Of a stretch of DNA of 8,541 nt, positions 1-6,468 are shown in pieces. Under the pieces are notes generated by a model. It made no database searches and was not told the origin of the DNA. It saw only the letters and a program-made list of their open reading frames with translations. This DNA comes from JAWWPG01 sp038232255 (lineage in GTDB: Bacteria > Actinomycetota > Actinomycetes > Propionibacteriales > Nocardioidaceae), in the NCBI GenBank assembly GCA_038232255.1, contig JBBSIF010000114.1:1-8541 (forward strand), read 5' to 3'. The stretch's first letter is position 1, and each line of letters starts with the position of its first letter. Position numbers and translations under genes: made by a program.

Positions 1-320
1 ACCCGAGCCAGAGCGCGGCCGCACGCTCCCTTGGCCTCAGCTACACGCAGACGCTGCGGACAGTGCTGGTGCCGCAGGCCGTGCGCCGGGTCATCCCGCC
101 CCTGCTCAACGACTTCATCAGCCTGCAGAAGGACACCGCACTGCTGTTCACCATCGGGGTGGCCGAGACGCTGGAGAACGCGAAGCTGTGGGAGGCCAAC
201 CTGTTCAACCTCTCGCCGATCCTGGTGTCGGCTCTCCTGTTCGTCGCCATCACCATCCCGCAGGCACGTTTCGTCGACTACCTGATCCACCGCGACGCCT
301 CGCGACGGGCAGGGGGTTAG
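1..320 (+). CDS. Polar amino acid ABC transporter permease, C-terminal part (5' truncated by window)
   Basis: This is the inner-membrane channel subunit of a polar amino acid importer of the HisM/GlnP type. The reading frame is open from base 3 and ends at TAG 318-320. It begins inside the cytoplasmic loop that docks on the ATPase: QSAAARSLGLSYTQTL, then VPQAVRRVIPPLLND, which matches the family EAA motif (A-A..G followed by a conserved Pro-Gln-Ala). Next comes FISLQKDTALLFTIGVAE, typical of amino acid permeases, where the S-L-x-K-D-T/S-S/A-L stretch is strongly conserved. A last hydrophobic helix (LSPILVSALLFVAITI) and a short basic tail finish the protein. The stop lies two bases before the ATPase start, so the two are co-transcribed. 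The substrate cannot be told from this fragment; glutamate, glutamine, arginine and histidine are all possible. Confidence 0.9.
   Translation, partial: PSQSAAARSLGLSYTQTLRTVLVPQAVRRVIPPLLNDFISLQKDTALLFTIGVAETLENAKLWEANLFNLSPILVSALLFVAITIPQARFVDYLIHRDASRRAGG
311..316 (+). promoter_or_regulatory. Ribosome binding site fixing the start of the amino acid ABC ATPase
   Basis: AGGGGG sits six bases before ATG 323, at the end of the permease gene. It supports ATG 323 as the start over the in-frame upstream ATG at 188, which would add a 45-residue extension lying wholly inside the permease gene. Confidence 0.7.
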
Positions 321-322
321 TC

Positions 323-1066
323 ATGGCGTTCCTCGAGATCGACGAGGTACACAAGTCGTTCGGGCGCAATGAGGTGCTGAAAGGCGTCTCGTTGAACGTC
401 GAGCGACACGAGGTGGTCTGCCTGATCGGCGCATCGGGATCTGGCAAGTCCACCCTGCTCCGGTGCGTGAACGCGCTGGAGCAGATTAACTCCGGTGAGA
501 TCCGGATCGAGGGCGACACCGTCACCGGTGCCGGCGTCGATCTCAACGCGCTACGTCGCGACGTGGGCATCGTCTTTCAGAGCTACAACCTTTTCCCGCA
601 CATGTCGGTGATGCAGAACATCACGCTTGCGCCGACCCGGGTGGGCGGCATCTCGAAGGACAAGGCGCAGGAGCGGGGCATGCAGCTGCTGGAGTCGGTC
701 GGCATGGTCGAGAAGGCGGAGGCTTTTCCCGACAGCCTCTCCGGTGGCCAGCAGCAGCGGGTCGCGATCGTGCGGGCGTTGGCAATGCAGCCGCGGGTGA
801 TGCTGCTCGACGAGATCACCGCTGCCCTCGATCCGGAGCTGGTGGGTGACGTGCTCGAGATCGTCCGTGAGCTCGCCCACGGCGGTCTGACCATGCTCTT
901 GGCCACCCACGAGATGGGTTTTGCCAAGGAGGTGGCCAGCCAGGTGTGCTTCCTCGACGACGGCTCGATCCTCGAGAAGGGTTCGGCCGAGCAGATCTTC
1001 GAGCAGCCCCGTGAGGAACGCACCCAACAATTCTTGAGCCGCGTCGTGAAGTCGGGTCGCCTGTAG
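323..1066 (+). CDS. Polar amino acid ABC transporter ATP-binding protein (GlnQ/HisP type)
   Basis: A 247-residue cytoplasmic ATPase that powers amino acid import with the permease just upstream; the length is normal for the family. Visible motifs in order: Walker A GASGSGKST (36-44), Q-loop VFQSYNLFPH with Gln86, signature LSGGQQQR (139-146), Walker B VMLLDE (159-164) with catalytic Glu164, D-loop ALDPE, and the H-loop His196 in LATHEMGFAKEVA, a stretch characteristic of amino acid importers. All catalytic residues are intact. The Walker B extension reads DEITAALD rather than the commoner DEPTSALD, a substitution I take as ordinary variation in this subfamily. The start is set by a good ribosome binding site. 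The gene ends 32 bp from the convergent GH15 gene, and no convincing terminator hairpin was seen between them. The substrate is not determined. Confidence 0.95.
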   Translation: MAFLEIDEVHKSFGRNEVLKGVSLNVERHEVVCLIGASGSGKSTLLRCVNALEQINSGEIRIEGDTVTGAGVDLNALRRDVGIVFQSYNLFPHMSVMQNITLAPTRVGGISKDKAQERGMQLLESVGMVEKAEAFPDSLSGGQQQRVAIVRALAMQPRVMLLDEITAALDPELVGDVLEIVRELAHGGLTMLLATHEMGFAKEVASQVCFLDDGSILEKGSAEQIFEQPREERTQQFLSRVVKSGRL

Positions 1067-1098
1067 CCATCCGGGAACCCGCCAGCGTCGTCTCAGTG

Positions 1099-3003
1099 TC
1101 AGGGTGGGGTTGCGGCTGTTGCGGTGGGAGCCTGATCAGAGTCTCTACCCCTTGCCGTGGTGTGCGGCGGAGGTTGGTTGGTTGCCCTGGAGGCCTGGGT
1201 GATGCGCCAGGCGGCATTGATCAGCCCGACATGGGAGAACGCTTGCGGGAAGTTGCCCAGGAGTGGACCACCGTGCGGGACGGCCTCCTCCGACAGCAGC
1301 CCAAGGTCGTTGGCATAGCCGACGGCGCTGGTGAACCAGGTCTCCGCCCGTTCGACCTCACCCGCCAGGGCCAGGCACTCGGCCAGCCAGAAGGTGCAGA
1401 TGATGAAGCCACTCTCGTCGTCGGGCCATCGTCGTACCAGCCCACCGGTGCCGAGCTCGCGCTCGATCACGTCGATCGTCGCCCTCATGCGCTCATCGTC
1501 GGCTGGTAAGAACCCAACCAGTGGGAGCAGGAGCACGGATGCGTCGAGATCGTCGGAGGCGAAAGCCCCGGTGTAGGCACCCGCCTGGGCGCTCCAGGCC
1601 TGCTCGAGCACGGCGGCACGGACCTCGTCCCGTGTGATCGCCCAGCGGTCGGGATCCGCGCCGTCGCCGAGGAGGTCGGCGAGGGTGACGGCCCTATCCA
1701 GGGCCACCCAGCACATCACCTTGGAGGAGACGTATTGCCGCTGCTCGTCCCGCGCCTCCCACATCCCTGCGTCGGGCTGCGCCCACCCTGCGGCCGCCCG
1801 GTTCGCGAGGACGACCAGCAGGTCCTGAAGCCGTTCGTCGAGCTCGCCAAGCTCGTCCCTCATCAGGTGAACGGCATCCAGCACCTCCCCGAACACGTCG
1901 AGCTGCATCTGGGTCCACGCCTGGTTCCCGACCCGGACCGGCCGGCTGTCGTGATAGCCGCTGAGGTGCTCCAGCGTGTGCTCGTGAAGGTCTCGCTCCC
2001 CCGTCACGCCGTACATGATCTGGATCAGCTCATCCCCGACCTTCCCGGCCGAGTTGGCGAACCAGTCGAACACCCGCGCGGGTTCGTTGGGGCACGCGGC
2101 GATCCACAGCGAGCGAATCGTCAGGCTCAGGTCCCGCAGCCAGGCGTAGCGATAGTCGAAGTTGAGCGTGCCACCCATCCGCTCCGGCAGCGACGTCGTG
2201 GCTGCCGCCACGATCGCCCCGGACGGCTGGTAGGTGAGTCCCTGCAGCACGACTGAGCTCCGACGGACCTCGCTGGCAAAGCGCCCGTCGTAGCCCGGAT
2301 GGAGCTCCCGCCAAGACTGCCATGCCTCCAACGTGTCCTCCAGCGTGGCCACGTGGCCCGACTCGCCGGGTGACGGCTCCCCGAAGGCCGACCGGTACGT
2401 CGCTCGGAACTCCACGACCTCCCCCGCCGTGACCACCAGACGGGCCGAGGCTCGCCCGTTCCGGCATCTCAGCGGTATCGGACTCGCCAGCGTGAGCTCC
2501 GCTGGTCCGCCGCGCGCGACGACACCAGCTGCGACGGATCGCAGGTGTGGCTCGGTACGGCCGTACTCCATGCGGGGAGCGAACTCGATCTCCAACTCGA
2601 CAGAGCCGCGGACACCCTCGACTCGCCGCAGCAGGGTATGGACCGACCGCAGGCCGAGGTCGTGGCCGCGCGCCCCGGGGAACAGGGCAGCCGCATCGGT
2701 CACGGCGACTGCACCCCCCGCTGTCCGGAACTCCGAGCGGAGGGCGAGGGAGTCCGCGACGTAGTCCCGCGCGGTGTCGAAGTCGTCTACCGGGCGGATC
2801 GCCCAGTGGCCGGCCTCCGGGTCGAGCAGGCGCCCGAACACCGAAGGAGAGTCGAACCGAGGCACGCACCACCAGTCGACCGAACCCCGACGATCCACCA
2901 GCGCAGCGGAATGGCAGTCTGACAAGAACCCGTAGTCGGCGATCGGCGGCTGTCGCCGCCCGTCCCGTGAGCCGTCAGACACCTCCACCGGTCCCTTCTG
3001 CAC
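1099..3003 (-). CDS. Glycoside hydrolase family 15 protein (glucoamylase or alpha,alpha-trehalase type)
   Basis: A 634-residue enzyme, close to the usual length for actinobacterial GH15 proteins, expected to release glucose by an inverting mechanism from alpha-glucans or trehalose. The N-terminal beta-rich domain (about 20-220) opens with IADYGFLSDCHSAALVDRRG and SVDWWCVPRFDSPSVF, typical of trehalase-like GH15 members. The (alpha/alpha)6 barrel (about 240-600) holds YRYAWLRDLSL (285-295), the general acid in GMWEARD (Glu416), SSKVMCWVALDRA (426-438), the likely general base in LLSEEAVP (Glu572 or Glu573) and LGNFPQAFSHVGLINAA. No signal peptide is seen, so it is probably cytoplasmic. Residues from about 608 form a Pro/Thr/Ala-rich tail beyond the conserved domain. 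The start is GTG 3003, one -10-to-start spacing after a TAGAGT box; an internal GTG eight codons in, preceded by AAGGGA, is an alternative. GH15 members differ in substrate (trehalose, maltodextrin, isomaltose), and nothing nearby settles it. Confidence 0.92.
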   Translation of the reverse strand: MQKGPVEVSDGSRDGRRQPPIADYGFLSDCHSAALVDRRGSVDWWCVPRFDSPSVFGRLLDPEAGHWAIRPVDDFDTARDYVADSLALRSEFRTAGGAVAVTDAAALFPGARGHDLGLRSVHTLLRRVEGVRGSVELEIEFAPRMEYGRTEPHLRSVAAGVVARGGPAELTLASPIPLRCRNGRASARLVVTAGEVVEFRATYRSAFGEPSPGESGHVATLEDTLEAWQSWRELHPGYDGRFASEVRRSSVVLQGLTYQPSGAIVAAATTSLPERMGGTLNFDYRYAWLRDLSLTIRSLWIAACPNEPARVFDWFANSAGKVGDELIQIMYGVTGERDLHEHTLEHLSGYHDSRPVRVGNQAWTQMQLDVFGEVLDAVHLMRDELGELDERLQDLLVVLANRAAAGWAQPDAGMWEARDEQRQYVSSKVMCWVALDRAVTLADLLGDGADPDRWAITRDEVRAAVLEQAWSAQAGAYTGAFASDDLDASVLLLPLVGFLPADDERMRATIDVIERELGTGGLVRRWPDDESGFIICTFWLAECLALAGEVERAETWFTSAVGYANDLGLLSEEAVPHGGPLLGNFPQAFSHVGLINAAWRITQASRATNQPPPHTTARGRDSDQAPTATAATPP

Positions 3004-3015
3004 GTGTCGACTCTA
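3004..3015 (-). promoter_or_regulatory. Predicted leaderless promoter of the GH15 gene (-10 box)
   Basis: Read on the minus strand, TAGAGT (3015-3010) is followed by six bases and then the GTG start. This is the spacing expected if transcription begins at the first base of the start codon. It fits the actinobacterial TANNNT consensus; no good -35 box is visible. The lack of a well-placed Shine-Dalgarno for this GTG agrees with a leaderless mRNA. Confidence 0.45.
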
Positions 3016-3068
3016 GTTTCTCCGGACCTCGGAAACCCTCAGTCCCACAGAATGGTCCGTACGACGGG

Positions 3069-3093
3069 GTGACGGAGGTGCGACCACCGTCAC
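3069..3093. repeat. 25-bp inverted repeat in divergent promoter region, candidate operator
   Basis: The arms GTGACGGAGGT (3069-3079) and ACCACCGTCAC (3083-3093) flank a GCG centre; 10 of the 11 base pairs match. The repeat lies between the two predicted promoters, about 20 bp upstream of the -35-like box of the + strand gene and about 53 bp upstream of the -10 box of the GH15 gene. If both genes are transcribed as predicted, neither mRNA contains it, so a binding site for a dimeric regulator is more likely than an RNA hairpin. A looser pair, CCCTCAG (3036-3042) and CTGAGGG (3100-3106), flanks it, and CTGAG is repeated directly at 3093-3097 and 3100-3104. The regulator is unknown; none is encoded in the window. 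Confidence 0.6.
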
Positions 3094-3112
3094 TGAGCGC
3101 TGAGGGATCCAC

Positions 3113-3142
3113 CTCGACGGCCTCGGAACCACGGCCTACTGT
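3113..3142 (+). promoter_or_regulatory. Predicted promoter of the membrane protein gene
   Basis: CTCGAC (3113-3118, -35-like) and TACTGT (3137-3142, TANNNT -10) are 18 bp apart. The -10 box ends eight bases before ATG 3151, the third codon of the gene as annotated. That would suit a leaderless transcript starting at ATG 3151 rather than at ATG 3145. No Shine-Dalgarno precedes either ATG. Confidence 0.35.
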
Positions 3143-3144
3143 CG

Positions 3145-4491
3145 ATGGCAATGGACGAGACGTGGCCCGACGCGATCCTCGCGGTGCGCGCCGAACACCT
3201 GCCCGGCCTCGTGGCGCTGGTCGCGGCGCCGCTCGTGGCCTGGCTGGCAGTGGCCGTCTTCCGGGCGCTCGCCCGCCACGGCTTTCCGATGGCGACCCGG
3301 TTCACCGACCGGCTCGACCAGCTGTCCATCGCGGCCAAGGCGGCGGCTCTGGCGTCGCTGCTGGGGGCGGCCGTGCACGCGGCTATGGTGACGACGCACT
3401 GGGTGGACGAGCGCACCACGGCTGAGCTGTTCGCCTTGGACGCTGCCGGTTTCGTGGTCGCCTTCGGCTGGGTGCTCGGAGGCCGTCGCGGCTGGCGTGC
3501 GCTGAACGTCGGAATGCTGGGAGTGACCATCGCGGCGTACGCCTGCTACGTCGTGCCACGCGGAGAGCGCGTCGACCTCGTCGGTCTCACGACGACAACC
3601 GTGGAGCTGGCTGCCCTGATGACCGTCCTGCTCGCTGCTGGGGCGCCTGCCCGAAACCGAGGCGTGCAGCCCTGGCTGGCTGCGGCGTGCGTCCCGATGG
3701 CGCTGTTGCTGCTGCTCGGCTTGAGCACGGTCAGCGGTGGGGCGGCGCAGATGAGGGACCAGGCCGCTGCAGCGATCGACGGCGGGGTTCACGGCGTAGC
3801 CGGTCGTGAGGTCCGCAAGGGACACGGCATGGACGCGATGACGACGGACAGCAGGCGGTCAGTGTCGCTGCAGACGACGTCGCCCGCGGGCCCGATCAGG
3901 TGGCCGGAGCCTTCGGCCGCCATGTCAGGAATGGTGATGCCGCCCACGTGCACCGCAGCCCCGACCGTCGCCCAGCAGCGGGCCGCGGTCACGCTGGTGA
4001 ACCGTACTGTCGCGACCGTCGCGCATTATCGCAGCCTCGCTGTCGCCAAGGCGGCGGGCTACGTGCCGGTCACGCCCACGGGGCGGCCGGTGGTGCACTA
4101 CATCAATCCGGCTCTTTATCTGCGGTCGACCGCGTTGGACCCCGGCGCTGTGCCGTCACTGGTCTACGTGAACACACCGGGCGGCGCCGTCCTGTCGGCC
4201 GCGATGTACCTCATGCCACTCTCGGGAGGGAGCCGCCCGCCGCGGCCGGGTGGGTGTCTCACGCAGTGGCACGTGCATCGCGACCTCTGCTTTCGCGACT
4301 TCGCTGTCGTCGCTCGCATGGTGAACGACGCCTGCCCGGCAGGCAGCATTCGCCGGGTGACGCCGCCGATGATGCACGTGTGGCTGGTCCCGGTCCCCGG
4401 CGGCCCACTCGCGACCAACGCCAAGGACCGTGCGCAGCTGCAGGCGGCATCGCTGCTGCCCGTCCTGGCAGCGCCGAACGGAGCGGCCTGA
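3145..4491 (+). CDS. Uncharacterised polytopic membrane protein with a His/Cys-rich C-terminal domain
   Basis: Function not recognised. The 448-residue product has about six hydrophobic helices (roughly 20-43, 60-82, 95-113, 119-138, 145-167, 175-198). Basic residues cluster after helices 1, 3 and 5 (RALARHGFPMATRF, GGRRGWR, APARNRG), so by the positive-inside rule both ends face outside the cytoplasm. A low-complexity linker (200-275) carries Met-rich patches, GHGMDAM and AAMSGMVMPPTC. The C-terminal domain (about 276-445) has AKAAGYVP, VVHYINPALYL, PSLVYVN, CLTQWHVHRDLCF (371-383), C397 and MMHVWLVPVPGGPLA (409-423). The conserved-looking W-H-x-H, HYIN and M-H-V-W blocks resemble a family of unstudied actinobacterial proteins that I recall only loosely. 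Clustered His, Cys and Met suggest metal binding, which is inference. The start may be ATG 3151 (see promoter). The gene is divergent from GH15 and followed by a 75-bp gap. Confidence 0.8.
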   Translation: MAMDETWPDAILAVRAEHLPGLVALVAAPLVAWLAVAVFRALARHGFPMATRFTDRLDQLSIAAKAAALASLLGAAVHAAMVTTHWVDERTTAELFALDAAGFVVAFGWVLGGRRGWRALNVGMLGVTIAAYACYVVPRGERVDLVGLTTTTVELAALMTVLLAAGAPARNRGVQPWLAAACVPMALLLLLGLSTVSGGAAQMRDQAAAAIDGGVHGVAGREVRKGHGMDAMTTDSRRSVSLQTTSPAGPIRWPEPSAAMSGMVMPPTCTAAPTVAQQRAAVTLVNRTVATVAHYRSLAVAKAAGYVPVTPTGRPVVHYINPALYLRSTALDPGAVPSLVYVNTPGGAVLSAAMYLMPLSGGSRPPRPGGCLTQWHVHRDLCFRDFAVVARMVNDACPAGSIRRVTPPMMHVWLVPVPGGPLATNAKDRAQLQAASLLPVLAAPNGAA

Positions 4492-4566
4492 CGCAGCCGT
4501 TGGCGTACGGCGCCGATCAGCGACCAGTTGTCAGCGTGACAGCGCAGCGCCAGTGCTCGCTCGCCT

Positions 4567-5676
4567 ATGGTCGGAGTCGTGGAGGCCCACCAGCTGTCGA
4601 AGGCCGACGCGCGGCGGATCGCGATCCAGGCGCAGCTACTCGACGAGCCGCGGCCGACCGACCTGCTCGAGGTCGTGCGGCACCTGACTCTGGTCCAGCT
4701 CAACCCGACGAGCGCGATCGCGCCGAGCGCTGACCTCCTGCTGTGGAGCCGGCTCGGGTCGTCGTACTCACCGGACGACCTGACCCGACTGGTCGACGAC
4801 GGCCTGCTTATCGAGTACAAGATGACTGTCCGGCCAAGCGAGTACGCCTCGCTGATCCGAGCCGACATGGCCGACTGGCCGGGACGGGGCGAGCTTCGCG
4901 AGTGGCAGTACGACAACGCCGACTGGGTGAAGGCCAACGACGCCTGCCGCCGCGACATTCTCGAGCGGCTCCGCCAGGACGGTCCGCTGCCGGCGCGCGA
5001 GCTGCCCGACACCTGCGCGGTGCCGTGGCGGTCGACGGGCTGGACGAACAACAAGAACGTGCTGCGACTGCTCGAGTTCATGGTCTACCGCGGCGAGGTG
5101 GCGACCGTCGGCCGCGAAGGCACCGAGCGGATGTGGGACCTGGCCGAGCGGGTCTACCCGGACGAGCCGGTCGTTCCCGCCGACGAGGCGAAGCGGATCC
5201 GCGACGAGCAACGGCTTCGGTCGCTCGGCATCGCGCGCGCGAAGGGGCCGCTGTGCGGCGTCGAACCCAGCGACGCCGGCGACGCCGGCGAGCCCGCCGT
5301 CGTCGACGGCGTCCGCGGTCAGTGGCGGGTCGACCCCGCCCTGCTCGGCACACCCTTGGCCGGCCGGGCTGCCCTCCTGTCCCCCTTCGACCGCGTCATC
5401 TCCGACCGCAAGCGGATGCTGGATCTCTTCGACTTCGACTACCTCCTCGAGATGTTCAAGCCTGCCGCGCAACGGAAGTGGGGCTACTACGCGCTGCCGA
5501 TCCTGTACGGCGACCAGTTCGTCGGCAAGCTTGACGCCACCGCCGACCACTCGACCGGCGTGTTCGACATCCACGCGCTGCACGAGGACGTGCCATTCAC
5601 CAGAGCGACCCGGAGGGCTGTCGACCAGGAGATTGACGGTCTGGCGGACTGGCTGGACCTGCACCGGAGCGTCTGA
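4567..5676 (+). CDS. AlkZ/YcaQ-like winged-helix protein (HTH_42 family, possible DNA glycosylase)
   Basis: A 369-residue cytoplasmic protein of the HTH_42 superfamily. Characterised members, AlkZ of Streptomyces sahachiroi and E. coli YcaQ/AlkX, excise bulky or crosslinking N7-alkylpurine lesions. Evidence: the N-terminal SKADARRIAIQAQLL, then LTLVQLNPTSAIAPSADLLLWSRLG (41-64), the middle winged-helix region (about 120-190) and the conserved C-terminal LLSPFDRVISDRKRMLDLF (271-289), FDYLLEMFKPAAQRKWGYYA (290-309) and LPILYGDQFVGKLDATAD. The catalytic motif, Q-hydrophobic-D or Q-hydrophobic-Q in studied enzymes, reads Gln44-Leu45-Asn46 here, so activity cannot be assumed. A nine-base tandem repeat encodes an extra DAGDAG in the loop at about 236-241. 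GTG 4579 is an alternative start: TATGGT ends seven bases before it, as in a leaderless promoter, and no Shine-Dalgarno precedes ATG 4567. The gene converges on the ABC operon. Confidence 0.88.
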   Translation: MVGVVEAHQLSKADARRIAIQAQLLDEPRPTDLLEVVRHLTLVQLNPTSAIAPSADLLLWSRLGSSYSPDDLTRLVDDGLLIEYKMTVRPSEYASLIRADMADWPGRGELREWQYDNADWVKANDACRRDILERLRQDGPLPARELPDTCAVPWRSTGWTNNKNVLRLLEFMVYRGEVATVGREGTERMWDLAERVYPDEPVVPADEAKRIRDEQRLRSLGIARAKGPLCGVEPSDAGDAGEPAVVDGVRGQWRVDPALLGTPLAGRAALLSPFDRVISDRKRMLDLFDFDYLLEMFKPAAQRKWGYYALPILYGDQFVGKLDATADHSTGVFDIHALHEDVPFTRATRRAVDQEIDGLADWLDLHRSV

Positions 5677-5683
5677 CGCTCCG
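5665..5683. terminator. Hairpin between convergent genes, candidate bidirectional terminator
   Basis: CGGAGCG (5665-5671) and CGCTCCG (5677-5683) form a perfect seven-base-pair GC-rich stem around a five-base loop, TCTGA, which contains the stop codon of the AlkZ-like gene. It lies 23 bp from the stop of the convergent ABC ATPase gene, so it could end transcription from both sides. No T-run follows, as is common for high-GC actinobacterial terminators, so function is inferred from position and symmetry only. Confidence 0.4.
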
Positions 5684-5706
5684 CTCCACTATCGATTCAG
5701 CTGCGC

Positions 5707-6468
5707 TCAGCGGGTGGCTCGACCTGCCTGGTCATACCTCGTGACGATCGCGCGCTGTTCGCCTCCAGCCACGGGATAGCTGATGGTTCGCACCTCCACG
5801 TCGTACAGCGCCGACAGATTGCTGTCGCTGAGCAGGTCGTCGGCCCGGCCGGCGCGCACGGCGCCGGGACCCATCATCAGCACGACGTGGTCGGCCAGGA
5901 ACTTCGCGTGGTCAGGATGGTGGGTGGTGAGCAGAACGGTCATGCCACCCGTTGCCAGGGAGCGGAGCAGTGAGAGGACCTGGGCCTGGTTGTGCAGGTC
6001 GAGGCCCGAGGTCGGCTCGTCGAGCGTGAGCAGAGGGCAGTCCGAGGCGAGAGCGCGCGCGATCAGCACCAGCTGCTGCTCTCCGCCGCTCAGCGTCGGG
6101 TAGGCGCGAGCGCCGAGATCCGCGACGCCTACCCGCTCCAAGGCCCCGACCGCCGCCAGCCGGTCTGCGCGGCTCGGGGCTGCGAAGAGCCGGACGTGGC
6201 GCGCCCGACCCATGACGACCATGTCGAGCGCGCTGTAGGCGAAGCCCGCGCCGTGGGCCTGCGGCACGAAGCCCACCGGGCCTTGTCTGGTGACCGAGCC
6301 CTCCTGGGGCGTGGTCAACCCGGCGGCGCAGCGGATCAGCGTGCTCTTGCCGCGGCCGTTGGGGCCCAGTACGGCGGTCACCGAGCCTTCCGGGACGACG
6401 AAGCTCACGTCGCGGAACACCCAGTCCCGACCGCGGTAGTGGAAGCCGGCGCCGGACAGCTCAAGCAC
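5707..6468 (-). CDS. ABC transporter ATP-binding protein, iron-chelate/cobalamin/metal type (FecE/BtuD-like)
   Basis: A 253-residue cytoplasmic ATPase, the last gene of the importer operon. Motifs: Walker A GPNGRGKST (35-43), Q-loop Gln70 in VGFVPQAH, signature LSGGEQQL (126-133), Walker B LLTLDE (146-151) with Glu151, D-loop SGLD and H-loop His183 in LLTTHHPDHA. GPNGxGKST with LSGGEQQ and TTHHP is typical of the FecE/FepC/BtuD group. The start chosen is GTG 6468, because homology begins right there (LELSGAGFHYRGRDWVFRDV). It overlaps the last eight bases of the permease gene, which implies coupled translation. An in-frame ATG at 6543 would add 25 Cys/Ser-rich residues encoded entirely inside the permease gene and is rejected. 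The gene ends 30 bp from the convergent AlkZ-like gene. Confidence 0.93.
   Translation of the reverse strand: MLELSGAGFHYRGRDWVFRDVSFVVPEGSVTAVLGPNGRGKSTLIRCAAGLTTPQEGSVTRQGPVGFVPQAHGAGFAYSALDMVVMGRARHVRLFAAPSRADRLAAVGALERVGVADLGARAYPTLSGGEQQLVLIARALASDCPLLTLDEPTSGLDLHNQAQVLSLLRSLATGGMTVLLTTHHPDHAKFLADHVVLMMGPGAVRAGRADDLLSDSNLSALYDVEVRTISYPVAGGEQRAIVTRYDQAGRATR

Noticed and set aside
806..829. DEITAALD in place of DEPTSALD in the amino acid ABC ATPase
   Set aside because: The catalytic Asp and Glu are kept, and a non-proline residue here is ordinary in this subfamily.
1067..1098. CGGGAACCCG as a terminator between the convergent ATPase and GH15 genes
   Set aside because: Only a four-base-pair stem with a two-base loop and no T-run; too weak to call.
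4536..4571. GTGACA (4536-4541) and TATGGT (4566-4571) as a promoter for the AlkZ-like gene
   Set aside because: The spacer is 24 bp, too long for a standard sigma-70-type promoter; the -10-like box alone is mentioned only in relation to start choice.
3900..4733. 277-codon + strand frame overlapping the end of the membrane protein gene
   Set aside because: An Arg/Ala/Gly-rich shadow in another frame that runs across the 75-bp gap and into the AlkZ-like gene; no motifs.
4164..5081. Long open frame on the minus strand (305 codons) opposite the membrane protein and AlkZ-like genes
   Set aside because: It lies antisense to two genes with clear coding character, has Ser/Arg-rich composition typical of GC-rich shadow frames, and shows no recognisable domain.
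4768..5664. 298-codon minus-strand frame opposite the AlkZ-like gene
   Set aside because: Val/Gly/Arg-rich shadow of a gene with strong family motifs on the other strand.
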